Shown one piece after another: positions 1-7,226 of a DNA stretch of 13,463 nucleotides. Each line of letters starts with the position of its first letter. The first letter of the stretch is position 1. The stretch is from the NCBI GenBank assembly GCA_947253405.1, contig CAMXZF010000013.1, positions 1-13,463 of the forward strand. The letters run 5' to 3'. A model generated the notes under the pieces. That model did not search any database and was not told the origin of the DNA. It saw nothing but the letters and a program-made list of their open reading frames with translations. The position numbers and the translations under genes were made by a program. This DNA comes from an uncultured Candidatus Saccharibacteria bacterium (GTDB lineage Bacteria > Patescibacteriota > Saccharimonadia > Saccharimonadales > Saccharimonadaceae).

Positions 1-12
1 GTTGAAATTTTA

Positions 13-606
13 GTGCTAGATAAGACTAAGGATATTGCCCAAGATGGTTTTAATTTACAAAAGCAGTTTGCAAAAGGAATATTAAAGGACTTAAATGACG
101 ACGAAGTGACTGCATTTAAGGCAGTATTTAATAAAATTTGTCATAACGCCGATGAATGTTTAAAGCAGAATAAGTATCATAGGGGTAATGTTAAAAAACG
201 AAACTTATTAATAATAGCTGGCGTTGTCTGGCTAATCGCTGGTTTTAACGTGGCTAGATTTGGTGTAATAGCTTATTTAGCAACAGGCGGTCAATGGTAT
301 TTATATGCCCTATCGGTAATTATTTTTGCGATTTTTGGATCAATGTTCTTTAGATTAAGCCAGAAGCACACAGATCGAATAACTAGATATGAAGAGCGCC
401 GGCCGTTTTGGGATTTTTTTGATCTAAAATCTTATATTATTATGGCGATCATGATGGGTGGCGGTATTGGATTACGTTCCGCGGGTATTTTTCCAGATTT
501 CTTCGTTGCTTTTTTCTATACCGGCGTGGGTGGCGCTTTGACGCTAGCGGGAGTATTATTCATAAAAAACTATCTTTTTTATGATAGGATTACTGGCAAT
601 AAATAA
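13..606 (+). CDS. Four-helix membrane protein of unknown function, possibly 5'-partial
   Basis: I do not recognise a family. From the GTG at 13 the product is 197 residues. A polar, probably helical N-terminal part (about 1-62) is followed by two hydrophobic hairpins: segments near 64-85 and 96-115, a basic/acidic loop (about 116-138), then segments near 140-158 and 163-186. A short polar tail ends it. This is a small integral membrane protein with an N-terminal soluble domain, with no catalytic motif or signal peptide visible. The frame is open to base 1 and no ribosome binding site precedes the GTG, so the real start may lie outside the window. It ends in TAA 60 nt before topA, with no clear terminator between. 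topA has its own promoter there, so the two are probably separate units. Confidence 0.7.
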   Translation: MLDKTKDIAQDGFNLQKQFAKGILKDLNDDEVTAFKAVFNKICHNADECLKQNKYHRGNVKKRNLLIIAGVVWLIAGFNVARFGVIAYLATGGQWYLYALSVIIFAIFGSMFFRLSQKHTDRITRYEERRPFWDFFDLKSYIIMAIMMGGGIGLRSAGIFPDFFVAFFYTGVGGALTLAGVLFIKNYLFYDRITGNK

Positions 607-649
607 ACTTAGGTAATCAATAAAAGTATCATAATCACAATTTAATGTG

Positions 650-658
650 TGTTATAGT
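650..658 (+). promoter_or_regulatory. Extended -10 promoter of topA
   Basis: The sequence is TG-t-TATAGT, an extended -10 with one mismatch to TATAAT. No -35 is evident. Transcription is predicted to start near 665, two bases before the topA ATG at 667. There is no Shine-Dalgarno, so the mRNA would be leaderless. Confidence 0.6.
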
Positions 659-666
659 TATAGACT

Positions 667-2997
667 ATGAGGCAAAAAAATATCAAAAACCTTTTAATTG
701 TAGAGTCGCCAGCTAAAGCGCACACTATCGAGGGATACCTGGGTAAAGATTGGGTGGTGATGGCGAGCGTGGGGCATATACGATCAATCGCCAAAAAAAC
801 TGTTGATGGTATTAAGCCAATTGATACCGATAAAGATTTTTATACTCATTATGAAATTGATCCAGAAAAAAAGAAAACGGTCAGCGAGCTAAAAAAAGCT
901 ATCAAGTCAGCCGAAAATGTTTGGCTAGCAACCGATGAAGACCGCGAAGGTGAATCAATTGCTTGGCATTTATGCCAAGCTTTAAATTTAGATGTTGCTA
1001 CCACTAAGCGGATTGTCTTTCATGAAATTACCAAAGAGGCAATTGATCAAGCGATTAAAAATCCCCGCTTGATTGATATGAATTTAGTTAAAGCGCAGCA
1101 AGCGCGTCAAATCTTGGATCGTTTAGTTGGTTTCGAACTTAGCCCAGTGGTTTGGCGTAAGGTGCCGGGTGGTAAGTCGGCTGGTCGGGTGCAATCGCCA
1201 GCAGTGCGACTATTAGTTGAAAGAGAGCGGGAAATAGCCAAATTCAAGTCTAACTTTAATTTTAAAGTTACGGCTGAATTTAACAAATTAAATAGTGATG
1301 AAACACTTAAGGCTCAGCTTGATGGTGAGCTTGCTACCGAAGAAGAAGCGCAGGACTTTTTAGGGCAGCTAAAGGCGGTAAGCTATACGGTTGCTGATGT
1401 GACTAGCAATAAATCAAGTCGCAGACCCTTGCCACCATTTACAACTAGTACGATGCAGCAGGATGCTAATGCCAAGCTAGGCTATAGTGCTAGAACGACC
1501 ATGAGTCTAGCGCAAGGTTTATACCAGGCCGGCTTTATCACTTACATGCGTACTGACTCATTAAATCTAAGTAATCAAGCTATTAAGCAAGCTGGAGACT
1601 ATATTAAAAACACGTATGGCGCCAATTATCACAGCGAGCGTCATTTTAAGACTAAGGCCGCCGGTGCTCAAGAAGCACACGAAGCCATTCGTCCAACTGA
1701 CATAAGAAAAGATACCTTACCAGTTGAGCCGAGAGCACAAAAGCTATATAGCCTAATTAGAGGGCGAACTTTGGCTAGCCAAATGGCGGATGCCAAGATA
1801 GAACGCACTACAGTTAAGATTGATATAACTAAAAATAAAAGGCGATTTATCGCTAAAGGTGAAGTGCTAGTTTTTGACGGCTTTTTAAAAGTTTATGGTA
1901 GCGCTAAAGATGAAATTTTACCTAAACTAAGTGTTGGCGACGCTTTGATCAATAATGTGGTAACTGCACGGCAAGTTTTTGCCCGTCCGCCTGCGCGCTA
2001 CAGTGAAGGCTCTTTGGTTAAAAAGCTAGAAGAACTAGAGATCGGTCGGCCGTCGACCTATGCGACTATCATTAGCACTATTCAAACTAGAGGCTATGCC
2101 AAAAAGGGTGATAGTGAAGGTGAAGAGCGTGATGTGATTGAATATAAATTATCAGATAGTGAAGTTACCCGTCAAATTGTTAAGGAAAAAACTGGCTCTA
2201 CTAAGGGTAAGCTGGTACCAACGGCTAGCGGCGTGGTAGTGGCTGATTTTTTGGGCAACTATTTTAGTGATATTGTTGATTATGCTTTTACGGCCAATAT
2301 TGAACACGAACTAGATGAGATTGCTAATAGTCGGCTTGATAAAGTTAAAATGTTAGGTGATTTTTATAAGCCTTTTCATCAAAAAATAAAAGGCAGTGAT
2401 GCTATTGAACGCTCTAAGGTAGCCGGTAAAAGACTTTTAGGCAAAGATCCTAAAACAAACGAACCAGTTTTTGCTCGCATGGGGCGCTTTGGCCCACTTT
2501 TACAGATGGGTGACAATGATGACCCTAAAAAGAAAGTTCGTTTTGCTAATTTCCCCAAAGGGGCAACTTTAGATAGTATTAATTTTGCGCAAGCGATAGA
2601 AATGTTTGAACTGCCACGCAAAGTCGGTGTAACTGAAGCTGGCGAAGAGATTATCGCTAACATTGGTCGCTTTGGTCCTTATATAAAGGTAGGGGCAAAG
2701 TTTGTGAGTATTAAACCACTGTCGCCATTTGAAATTGACGAAGCTAAAGCTCGGGAATTATATAGCGAAAAGTTGGCGGCTGATGCTAAAAAGCAGATTG
2801 CTGATTTTGGTGATGTTAAGATTTTGAACGGTCGCTTTGGGGCTTATATTACTAATGGTGATAAAAATGTAAAAATACCAAAAGACTTAAAAGCGGAAGA
2901 GATTAGCGAAAAGCAAGCGCGCAAAATTTTAGAAGAAGCGCCAGACAAGCCAAAGCGTGGTCGCCGCATTAGTAAAAAGTCAAGTAAAAAAAGCTAG
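667..2997 (+). CDS. topA: DNA topoisomerase I (type IA)
   Basis: Relaxes negatively supercoiled DNA by cutting one strand and passing the other through, via a 5'-phosphotyrosine. The 776-residue product opens with a Toprim domain: catalytic Glu13 in VESPAK and the acidic triad D90, D92, E94 in ATDEDREGE. The topoisomerase core carries the active-site tyrosine Y293 in FITYMRTDS, and the GRPSTYA motif lies near 460. The C-terminus has three glycine-rich repeats with GRFGP/GRFGA cores (near 606, 667 and 722) and a lysine/arginine-rich tail. No cysteine pairs are present, so the zinc fingers of the E. coli enzyme are absent; the repeat-type tail is common in actinobacterial and related TopA. The start is supported by the NLLIVESPAK N-terminus and the promoter just upstream. 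It ends in tandem stops TAG-TAA and converges on rplT. Confidence 0.97.
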   Translation: MRQKNIKNLLIVESPAKAHTIEGYLGKDWVVMASVGHIRSIAKKTVDGIKPIDTDKDFYTHYEIDPEKKKTVSELKKAIKSAENVWLATDEDREGESIAWHLCQALNLDVATTKRIVFHEITKEAIDQAIKNPRLIDMNLVKAQQARQILDRLVGFELSPVVWRKVPGGKSAGRVQSPAVRLLVEREREIAKFKSNFNFKVTAEFNKLNSDETLKAQLDGELATEEEAQDFLGQLKAVSYTVADVTSNKSSRRPLPPFTTSTMQQDANAKLGYSARTTMSLAQGLYQAGFITYMRTDSLNLSNQAIKQAGDYIKNTYGANYHSERHFKTKAAGAQEAHEAIRPTDIRKDTLPVEPRAQKLYSLIRGRTLASQMADAKIERTTVKIDITKNKRRFIAKGEVLVFDGFLKVYGSAKDEILPKLSVGDALINNVVTARQVFARPPARYSEGSLVKKLEELEIGRPSTYATIISTIQTRGYAKKGDSEGEERDVIEYKLSDSEVTRQIVKEKTGSTKGKLVPTASGVVVADFLGNYFSDIVDYAFTANIEHELDEIANSRLDKVKMLGDFYKPFHQKIKGSDAIERSKVAGKRLLGKDPKTNEPVFARMGRFGPLLQMGDNDDPKKKVRFANFPKGATLDSINFAQAIEMFELPRKVGVTEAGEEIIANIGRFGPYIKVGAKFVSIKPLSPFEIDEAKARELYSEKLAADAKKQIADFGDVKILNGRFGAYITNGDKNVKIPKDLKAEEISEKQARKILEEAPDKPKRGRRISKKSSKKS

Positions 2998-3029
2998 TAA
3001 AAAATATCAAAAACAGATAGATAATAAAA

Positions 3030-3071
3030 ATAGAGGCTAGTAGATAATTTATCAGCCTCTATATTTTATTT
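3030..3071. terminator. Bidirectional intrinsic terminator between topA and rplT
   Basis: A perfect 9-bp stem (3030-3038 with 3054-3062, core TAGAGGCT/AGCCTCTA) encloses a loop that can itself fold (GATAA/TTATC). On the + strand it is followed by TATTTTATTTT. On the - strand it is followed by the complement of ATAATAAAAA, a T-rich run. It can therefore stop both topA and the infC-rpmI-rplT transcript. Confidence 0.85.
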
Positions 3072-3091
3072 TCTAGGTTTAGTAGCTTAAG

Positions 3092-3439
3092 CTATTTTTT
3101 ACATGCTTTAACAATGGCGCTAAAAGCTTTAGGTTCGCGCACAGCTAAGTCAGCTAAAGTTTTACGATCTAAGGCGATATTAGCCTTTTTCAGATCAGAC
3201 ATTAGTTTAGCGTAAGTAGTGTCATTTTCCCGAGCGGCCGCGTTGATACGGGTAATCCATAGGCGGCGAAAATCACGTTTTTTATTGCGGCGATCACGAA
3301 AAGCGTATTGTAATGATCTTATAACACGCTGTTTAGCTAGGCGAAAACTACGGCTAGCACTGTTGTGTTTAAAGCCTTTAGCTCGCTTGATCATTTTTTT
3401 GTGGCGTGCTCTGGCAACAACCCCTCGTTTAACTCTCAT
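3092..3439 (-). CDS. rplT: 50S ribosomal protein L20
   Basis: An early-assembly 23S rRNA-binding protein of the large subunit. The 115-residue product has the normal family length and features: MRVKRG at the N-terminus, a very basic long-helix region (RARHKKMIKRAKG, SRSFRLAKQ), then the globular part with FRRLWITRINAA and LADLAV near the end. A clear AAAGGAG lies 7 nt before the ATG. It is the last gene of infC-rpmI-rplT, 58 nt after rpmI, and ends at the bidirectional terminator. A 12-bp palindrome (3083-3094) overlaps its TAG stop. L20 represses this operon in several bacteria. No L20-binding pseudoknot was identified here, though the 58-nt gap before rplT could hold a small structure. Confidence 0.98.
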   Translation of the reverse strand: MRVKRGVVARARHKKMIKRAKGFKHNSASRSFRLAKQRVIRSLQYAFRDRRNKKRDFRRLWITRINAAARENDTTYAKLMSDLKKANIALDRKTLADLAVREPKAFSAIVKACKK

Positions 3440-3497
3440 TTATATTCTCCTTTGATAATAGCTTGGTCGGATTAATTAGCTTGTTTTTCTTTGTTGC

Positions 3498-3692
3498 CTA
3501 CATACCAAGTACGCGACGAATAGTTTTAGCGGTTTTACCACTAACTTTTGTATCAATAGCCTTAGCGCGCTTAGAGCGGCCGGTTTGGCCAGATAGTTTG
3601 TGGTGGGTAGCTGCGTTGCGGCGCATTAACTTGCCAGACTTAGTGACACGGATGCGCTTGGCGGTACCCTTATGAGTTTTTAGCTTTGGCAT
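3498..3692 (-). CDS. rpmI: 50S ribosomal protein L35
   Basis: A small basic large-subunit protein, 64 residues, with the family's PKLKTHKGTAKR start and KLMRRNAATHHKL centre. The ATG has a strong AAGGAG 8 nt upstream that lies inside the 3' end of infC; the two reading frames overlap by 23 nt. This makes translational coupling to infC likely. It ends in TAG. Confidence 0.97.
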   Translation of the reverse strand: MPKLKTHKGTAKRIRVTKSGKLMRRNAATHHKLSGQTGRSKRAKAIDTKVSGKTAKTIRRVLGM

Positions 3693-4203
3693 TTTGGTTA
3701 CTCCTTACCATAACGCTCAGGTTGCGACCCGCCATTACTGGTTTTTGATCAGCAATAGCTACATCGGAAAGCTGTTCAAGTATTCGACCAAGCAAGGCTT
3801 GACCAACTTCGGGATGCGCCATTTCTCTGCCACGAAACATTAGTTGAATTTTAACTTTATCGCCGGCTAATAAGAACTTGCGGATTTTACGTAGTTTAAT
3901 ATCCAAATCATTTTGACCAATTTTTAGGCCAAGACGCATTTGTTTAACATCATTAGAGCGGGCACTTCTACGGTTACGCTGCTGCTCTTTCATTTTTTGA
4001 TATTGGTATTTACCCCAATCAATAATTTTAGCTACAGGTGGCGTCGCTGTTGGTGAAATTTCTACTAGGTCAAGTCCGGCATGCCTTGCTTTATCGAGGG
4101 CGTCATCTAGGCTCATAATGCCAAGTTGATTGCCGCTTTCGCCGATAACGCGCAATTCGCGTGCGCGGATCTCGCCATTTATCCGAACTGAATTGTTGGC
4201 TAT
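3670..4203 (-). CDS. infC: Translation initiation factor IF-3, probable AUA start
   Basis: Binds the 30S subunit, prevents premature 50S joining and rejects non-canonical start codons. The C-terminal domain is plain to see (KQMRLGLKIGQNDLDIK, then VKIQLMFRGREMAHPEVG), as is the N-terminal domain with LGIMSLDDAL and LDLVEISP. No ATG, GTG or plausible TTG begins the full protein: the first TTG (4155) would remove the conserved RINGEIRAREL segment, which is clearly coded upstream. The frame stays open only to 4227. Within that extension an AUA at 4203 sits 6 nt downstream of AAGAGG (4215-4210), giving 177 residues, the normal IF-3 length. Non-canonical AUU starts that allow IF-3 to regulate itself are established in E. 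coli. AUA here is my inference; AUC at 4209 overlaps the usual spacing window and is less likely. It lies 31 nt after tRNA-Asn and overlaps rpmI. Confidence 0.92.
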   Translation of the reverse strand: MANNSVRINGEIRARELRVIGESGNQLGIMSLDDALDKARHAGLDLVEISPTATPPVAKIIDWGKYQYQKMKEQQRNRRSARSNDVKQMRLGLKIGQNDLDIKLRKIRKFLLAGDKVKIQLMFRGREMAHPEVGQALLGRILEQLSDVAIADQKPVMAGRNLSVMVRSNQNAKAKNS

Positions 4204-4209
4204 GTGGAT

Positions 4210-4215
4210 CCTCTT
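4210..4215 (-). promoter_or_regulatory. Shine-Dalgarno that sets the infC start
   Basis: AAGAGG on the minus strand, followed by a 6-nt spacer and AUA at 4203-4201. No canonical start codon occurs at usable spacing. This site is the main reason for choosing the AUA. Confidence 0.65.
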
Positions 4216-4234
4216 ACCTGAATTAAATTAACTT

Positions 4235-4309
4235 TGGCTCCGGAGGCCGGATTCGAACCGGCGACCAATTGATTAACAGTCAACTGCGCTACCGCTGCGC
4301 TACTCCGGA
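4235..4309 (-). tRNA. tRNA-Asn (anticodon GUU)
   Basis: A 75-nt cloverleaf with all arms paired: acceptor TCCGGAG/CTCCGGA, D-stem GCGC/GCGC, anticodon stem GTTGA/TCAAT with loop CTGTTAA, T-stem GCCGG/CCGGC with loop TTCGAAT, discriminator G73 and an encoded CCA. Positions 34-36 are GTT, reading AAC/AAU. It lies 31 nt upstream of infC on the same strand with no terminator between, so it is probably the first gene of the infC-rpmI-rplT transcript. Confidence 0.97.
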
Positions 4310-4332
4310 ATAAACAATTGTATTACTGGTAA

Positions 4333-4361
4333 ATTATATAGATTATTTCGACTTAGGTCAA
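4333..4361 (-). promoter_or_regulatory. Strong sigma70-type promoter for tRNA-Asn and infC operon
   Basis: On the minus strand TTGACC (4361-4356), a 17-nt spacer, then a perfect TATAAT (4338-4333). Predicted transcription start is near 4326, 17 nt before the mature tRNA. This is the best consensus -35/-10 promoter in the window. A weaker TACAAT at 4322-4317 would start right at the tRNA. Confidence 0.8.
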
Positions 4362-4403
4362 TAGCCTAAAAAGTAGCCTATCGTTTTAAAGCTAAGCTAT
4401 CAA

Positions 4404-4979
4404 TTAGCGTTTTTTTAGCGCTAATTTAATTTGCTCGCTAGTTGGTAGATCAGCAGGTACATCTTTTAGGAATATATTAGCATCAGCTAAGCTAAAGCCT
4501 AGGGCGATTAGAGCGTCTTGAGCTTCGCTGTTCTGGTTATTAGTTGTCAAATTGTTAGCGCCACTACTAAGTCCAGTTGGTAGACCAACTTTATCGTGTA
4601 GGTCAACAATAATACGGTCAGCTGTTTTTTTGCCGACACCACTAGCACTAGCGATATATTTAGTATCCGAGTTGGCGATAGCGTTCCTGACTTCTTCGTT
4701 ATCACCTAAACTTAGAATTGCTAAGGCAGCTTTGGGGCCGACACCTTGCACGGATATAAGTAGCTTAAATAAATATTTACTAGCTAAGCTAGAGAAGCCA
4801 AACAAGTCTTCGGAGTTTTCTTTTATGGAATGATAGGTATAAAATTTGGCTAGACTATCAACAACGGCTTTTTCACTGTCGCCAGTGGTTAAATAAATTT
4901 CATAGCCAATACCATTGACGTCTACTACTACTGAGTTAGCGTCTTTTTCGATAACTTTGCCGTTAATATATGCAATCAT
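4404..4979 (-). CDS. ruvA: Holliday junction branch migration complex subunit RuvA
   Basis: Binds four-way junctions and loads the RuvB motor. The 191-residue product has all three domains: an N-terminal OB fold (about 1-63, from MIAYINGKV), two helix-hairpin-helix motifs (VQGVGPKAALAIL near 78-89 and ASGVGKKTADRII near 112-124), a flexible linker rich in N/S/T (about 137-152), and the C-terminal RuvB-contacting domain (DALIALGFS near 155-163). It lies 18 nt after ruvC, and that gap is almost wholly a promoter-like element. ruvB is not in the window. There is no Shine-Dalgarno, consistent with a leaderless start at this ATG. No strong terminator follows before tRNA-Asn. Confidence 0.97.
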   Translation of the reverse strand: MIAYINGKVIEKDANSVVVDVNGIGYEIYLTTGDSEKAVVDSLAKFYTYHSIKENSEDLFGFSSLASKYLFKLLISVQGVGPKAALAILSLGDNEEVRNAIANSDTKYIASASGVGKKTADRIIVDLHDKVGLPTGLSSGANNLTTNNQNSEAQDALIALGFSLADANIFLKDVPADLPTSEQIKLALKKR

Positions 4980-4986
4980 TAAGTCT

Positions 4987-4995
4987 ATTTTAACA
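4987..4995 (-). promoter_or_regulatory. Extended -10 promoter of ruvA
   Basis: TG-t-TAAAAT on the minus strand, between the ruvC stop (4998) and the ruvA start (4979). Predicted transcription start is 4980, one base before the ATG. No Shine-Dalgarno. Confidence 0.55.
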
Positions 4996-4997
4996 TT

Positions 4998-5477
4998 TTA
5001 GCCGCGGCGATTCATTAGATTGTGGGTAATGGCGGCAGCTAGGGCATCAGCGGCATCGTCGGGTTTAGGTATAGTTTTTAGATTTAGATGAATGCGCACC
5101 ATTTCTTGCACCTGCTTTTTGTCGGCGCGCCCATAGCCGGTCATAGTCTGTTTGATCTGAAGGGGTGTGTATTCGTAAACTGGTAGCTTATGCTTAACGG
5201 CAGCCAAGATTACAACGCCGCGAGCCTCAGCCACACTGATAGCGGTAGTGATATTGCGGGCAAAAAATAGTTTTTCAATTGACATGGCGTCGGGTTTAGT
5301 GGCTTTGATAATACTAGACAAAGAGTCATAAATATCTAGAAGTCGTACACTAAGTTCGGTGTGAGGTGGGGTCGAGATAACACCACCGTCAATCATTTGG
5401 GGGCTTTTGTGGGGAATAAAATCAACTACGCCAAAGCCCAAAATACCAGTACCGGGGTCAATACCAATAATTCTCAT
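4998..5477 (-). CDS. ruvC: Crossover junction endodeoxyribonuclease RuvC
   Basis: Resolves Holliday junctions by paired symmetric nicks, acting with RuvAB. The 159-residue product has the RNase H-like fold signature MRIIGIDPGTGILGFG with D7, E68 in SIEKLFF, and D141/D144 in the DDAADALA motif, which are the four metal-binding acids of the family. The basic YGRADKKQVQ segment near 115-124 matches the usual DNA-contact region. Its ATG overlaps the TAA of the upstream lamin-tail gene (TAATG), suggesting translational coupling. The nearest purine-rich stretch (AAAGGA) sits about 12 nt away, further than ideal. Confidence 0.97.
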   Translation of the reverse strand: MRIIGIDPGTGILGFGVVDFIPHKSPQMIDGGVISTPPHTELSVRLLDIYDSLSSIIKATKPDAMSIEKLFFARNITTAISVAEARGVVILAAVKHKLPVYEYTPLQIKQTMTGYGRADKKQVQEMVRIHLNLKTIPKPDDAADALAAAITHNLMNRRG

Positions 5478-7201
5478 TAATTTTTACCGTCCTTTGGTTT
5501 GTCATCATTTAACCACTCTAACGCCTTGTCGTCTACGGCAGCCGCTTGTTTGCTGGGATTAGAAAAGAGAGCTTTGAAAAAGCGGGCGATTTCTTGGCGA
5601 TACTGATAAATGATTATTATTAAGCATAGAGCCGCAACAGAGCCTAAAATAGCTATCAGATAAAAACTATTTTTCGTTTTGGTTTTTTCGGTTTTAACGG
5701 GATATTTAGCGGGTGTATCGGTCGACTTTTTCTTAATGCAACGATTAGTTTCGGGGTTACGCTCGTAGCCTTCTTTGCAGGGTTTTAGTTTTTTGCCTTC
5801 AGCTAATTTAGCTGCTTTCTTAACGCAACGATTAGTTTCAGGATTTCTTTCGTAGCCTTCTTTGCAGGGGGCTAACTTTTTGACCCGATTACTACGACTA
5901 CTAATGGTGGGGCGGCTAGCTGCTGGTTGACTGATAAATTTACGGCAGCGATTAGTTATAGGGTCACGATATTGACCGCTTGGGCAGGGCGATAAAGTAT
6001 TGTTTTGACTGGGCAGGTTTTTTATGTCGGTGTGGTCGGTAGCTTTTTCTTGGTCTAGCTTTTTCTTAACGCAACGATTAGTTTCAGGATTTCTTTCATA
6101 ACCATCTTTACAGGGAACTAAAGTTTTTTTGGGGCTATTGGGTGTCGGTTGGTCTTTACCTGGCAGGTTAGCTTTTTTAACACATTCATTTTGCTCTTCA
6201 TCAAGATACTCGTTACTGGCACATTTTTTGATAGTAGTTATGATATTGGCTTCATCTGGTGTAACAGTGGTAGTTTCATACCATTCGCCGTCTTGATCAA
6301 GGCTAAGCGAGGTGTTAGCTTTAGCGTTATTGTAGCGCTTATAATCTACGACAGTTTTTTGGTCACTATCGACTAGCACAACTAGACCGCTAGTCTTTTT
6401 TAGTGTGGGTAAGTCATCTAAGTTGGCGATATTTTGAGCATAAATTGCACCTGGCGCTAAGGTGACGTTATCTAGCGCGGCCATCGGTGCTGCTTTTTCC
6501 CTGCTAGCAGCGATAAAGCAGTTGTTTAAATTAACGGGCTGGTCGCCATTGTTGATGAACTCAACAAACTGTTTTTCGGGTTCAGTATTAGTATAGATTT
6601 CGTTGATATTAAGCTTGATGCATTGATTAGGCTCGGCTTGATCTTGTGGGCGAGTGCTACTAAGTGTGTGATCAGCGCAATCAATGCCCTTGTTACGCGT
6701 TTTCTGTCCGTAATAAAATTGTTTTGAAATTAAAGGGTTGTCGTCGTTGTCGTAGTATTGGCAACGTTGATAAGAATAGTTGGGTTTTTCATCTAGAGCG
6801 TCAGTAATTTCGTGCAGGGTATCATCACCATAGGCAAAGGTAATATATTTAAGTGCCAACCAACGCATCCAACCCTGCTTTAGGGATACAGAGTTATAGG
6901 CGTGAGGCTTAATAGTTTGAAAGCCAAATACTGGTGGAATATCAACATTAAATGGTAAATTAATTAAAAAGTCGCGCCAAGATAGGGCATTATTGTCGCT
7001 ATTATTATAAAATTCAATATAAGAAGTTTCGTCAGTGCCTAAATAGATTTCGCTTATTACCCAGCGTTTGGCAGTTTCTGACTCGGGGTTTCTTATGCTA
7101 GCATTAACGGTGTCAGTTTGGCTGAAATTTAAAAAGCAAGTTGTCGATAATGCTAATACTATAATGGCAAAGCGCCAAATTTTTTTATGTAGATTTTTCA
7201 T
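5477..7201 (-). CDS. Secreted, membrane-anchored lamin-tail-domain protein with C-x12-C repeats
   Basis: The ATG at 7201 gives a 574-residue protein with a textbook signal peptide: a basic start (MKNLHKKIWR), a hydrophobic core and a likely cleavage after VNA near 34. The frame continues upstream to a TTG at 7255, which would put 18 polar residues before the signal and is rejected. Two lamin-tail-like beta domains follow: near 45-125 (ISEIYLGTDE, YIEFYNN) and near 194-317 (INEIYTN, FVEFINNGD, VNLNNC). Then come five C-x12-C units (C327/C340, C364/C377, C406/C419, C446/C459, C475/C488), mostly with YERNPETNRC, joined by K/S/T/P-rich linkers. A single transmembrane helix lies near 513-533, with an acidic/lysine cytoplasmic tail of about 40 residues. 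I infer a cell-surface protein, perhaps for adhesion or envelope contact. The function is unknown and ruvC follows in the same transcript. Confidence 0.85.
   Translation of the reverse strand: MKNLHKKIWRFAIIVLALSTTCFLNFSQTDTVNASIRNPESETAKRWVISEIYLGTDETSYIEFYNNSDNNALSWRDFLINLPFNVDIPPVFGFQTIKPHAYNSVSLKQGWMRWLALKYITFAYGDDTLHEITDALDEKPNYSYQRCQYYDNDDNPLISKQFYYGQKTRNKGIDCADHTLSSTRPQDQAEPNQCIKLNINEIYTNTEPEKQFVEFINNGDQPVNLNNCFIAASREKAAPMAALDNVTLAPGAIYAQNIANLDDLPTLKKTSGLVVLVDSDQKTVVDYKRYNNAKANTSLSLDQDGEWYETTTVTPDEANIITTIKKCASNEYLDEEQNECVKKANLPGKDQPTPNSPKKTLVPCKDGYERNPETNRCVKKKLDQEKATDHTDIKNLPSQNNTLSPCPSGQYRDPITNRCRKFISQPAASRPTISSRSNRVKKLAPCKEGYERNPETNRCVKKAAKLAEGKKLKPCKEGYERNPETNRCIKKKSTDTPAKYPVKTEKTKTKNSFYLIAILGSVAALCLIIIIYQYRQEIARFFKALFSNPSKQAAAVDDKALEWLNDDKPKDGKN
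5729..6223 (-). repeat. Five-copy C-x12-C repeat region inside the lamin-tail gene
   Basis: Five units, each with two cysteines 13 residues apart, are spaced unevenly by polar linkers. Three (near 6060-6115, 5820-5875 and 5735-5785) are nearly identical at DNA level around the complement of GCAACGATTAGTTTC. The two others (near 6185-6223 and 5945-5985) have diverged. The mix of near-identical and degraded copies suggests duplication and possible copy-number variation between strains. Confidence 0.85.
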
Positions 7202-7226
7202 TTTTGTGGTGGACTTATCTATTAAT

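Noticed and set aside
630..649. CACA-N6-TGTG operator upstream of topA
   Set aside because: The arms are only 4 bp in AT-rich sequence, which is expected by chance.
3219..3675. Plus-strand open frames opposite rplT and rpmI
   Set aside because: They are antisense shadows of well-conserved ribosomal protein genes and encode arginine/leucine-rich peptides with no family features.
4310..4403. Terminator between ruvA and tRNA-Asn
   Set aside because: A TAGGCTA direct repeat and short AGCT motifs are present, but there is no stable stem followed by a T-run; the clear signal there is the tRNA promoter.
4552..4833. Plus-strand open frame opposite ruvA
   Set aside because: It lies wholly inside ruvA, which is clearly coding on the other strand; no ribosome binding site or domain supports it.
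5729..6223. CRISPR-like array
   Set aside because: The repeated units are in frame, differ in spacing and sequence, and encode a C-x12-C protein repeat. There are no uniform spacers or cas genes.
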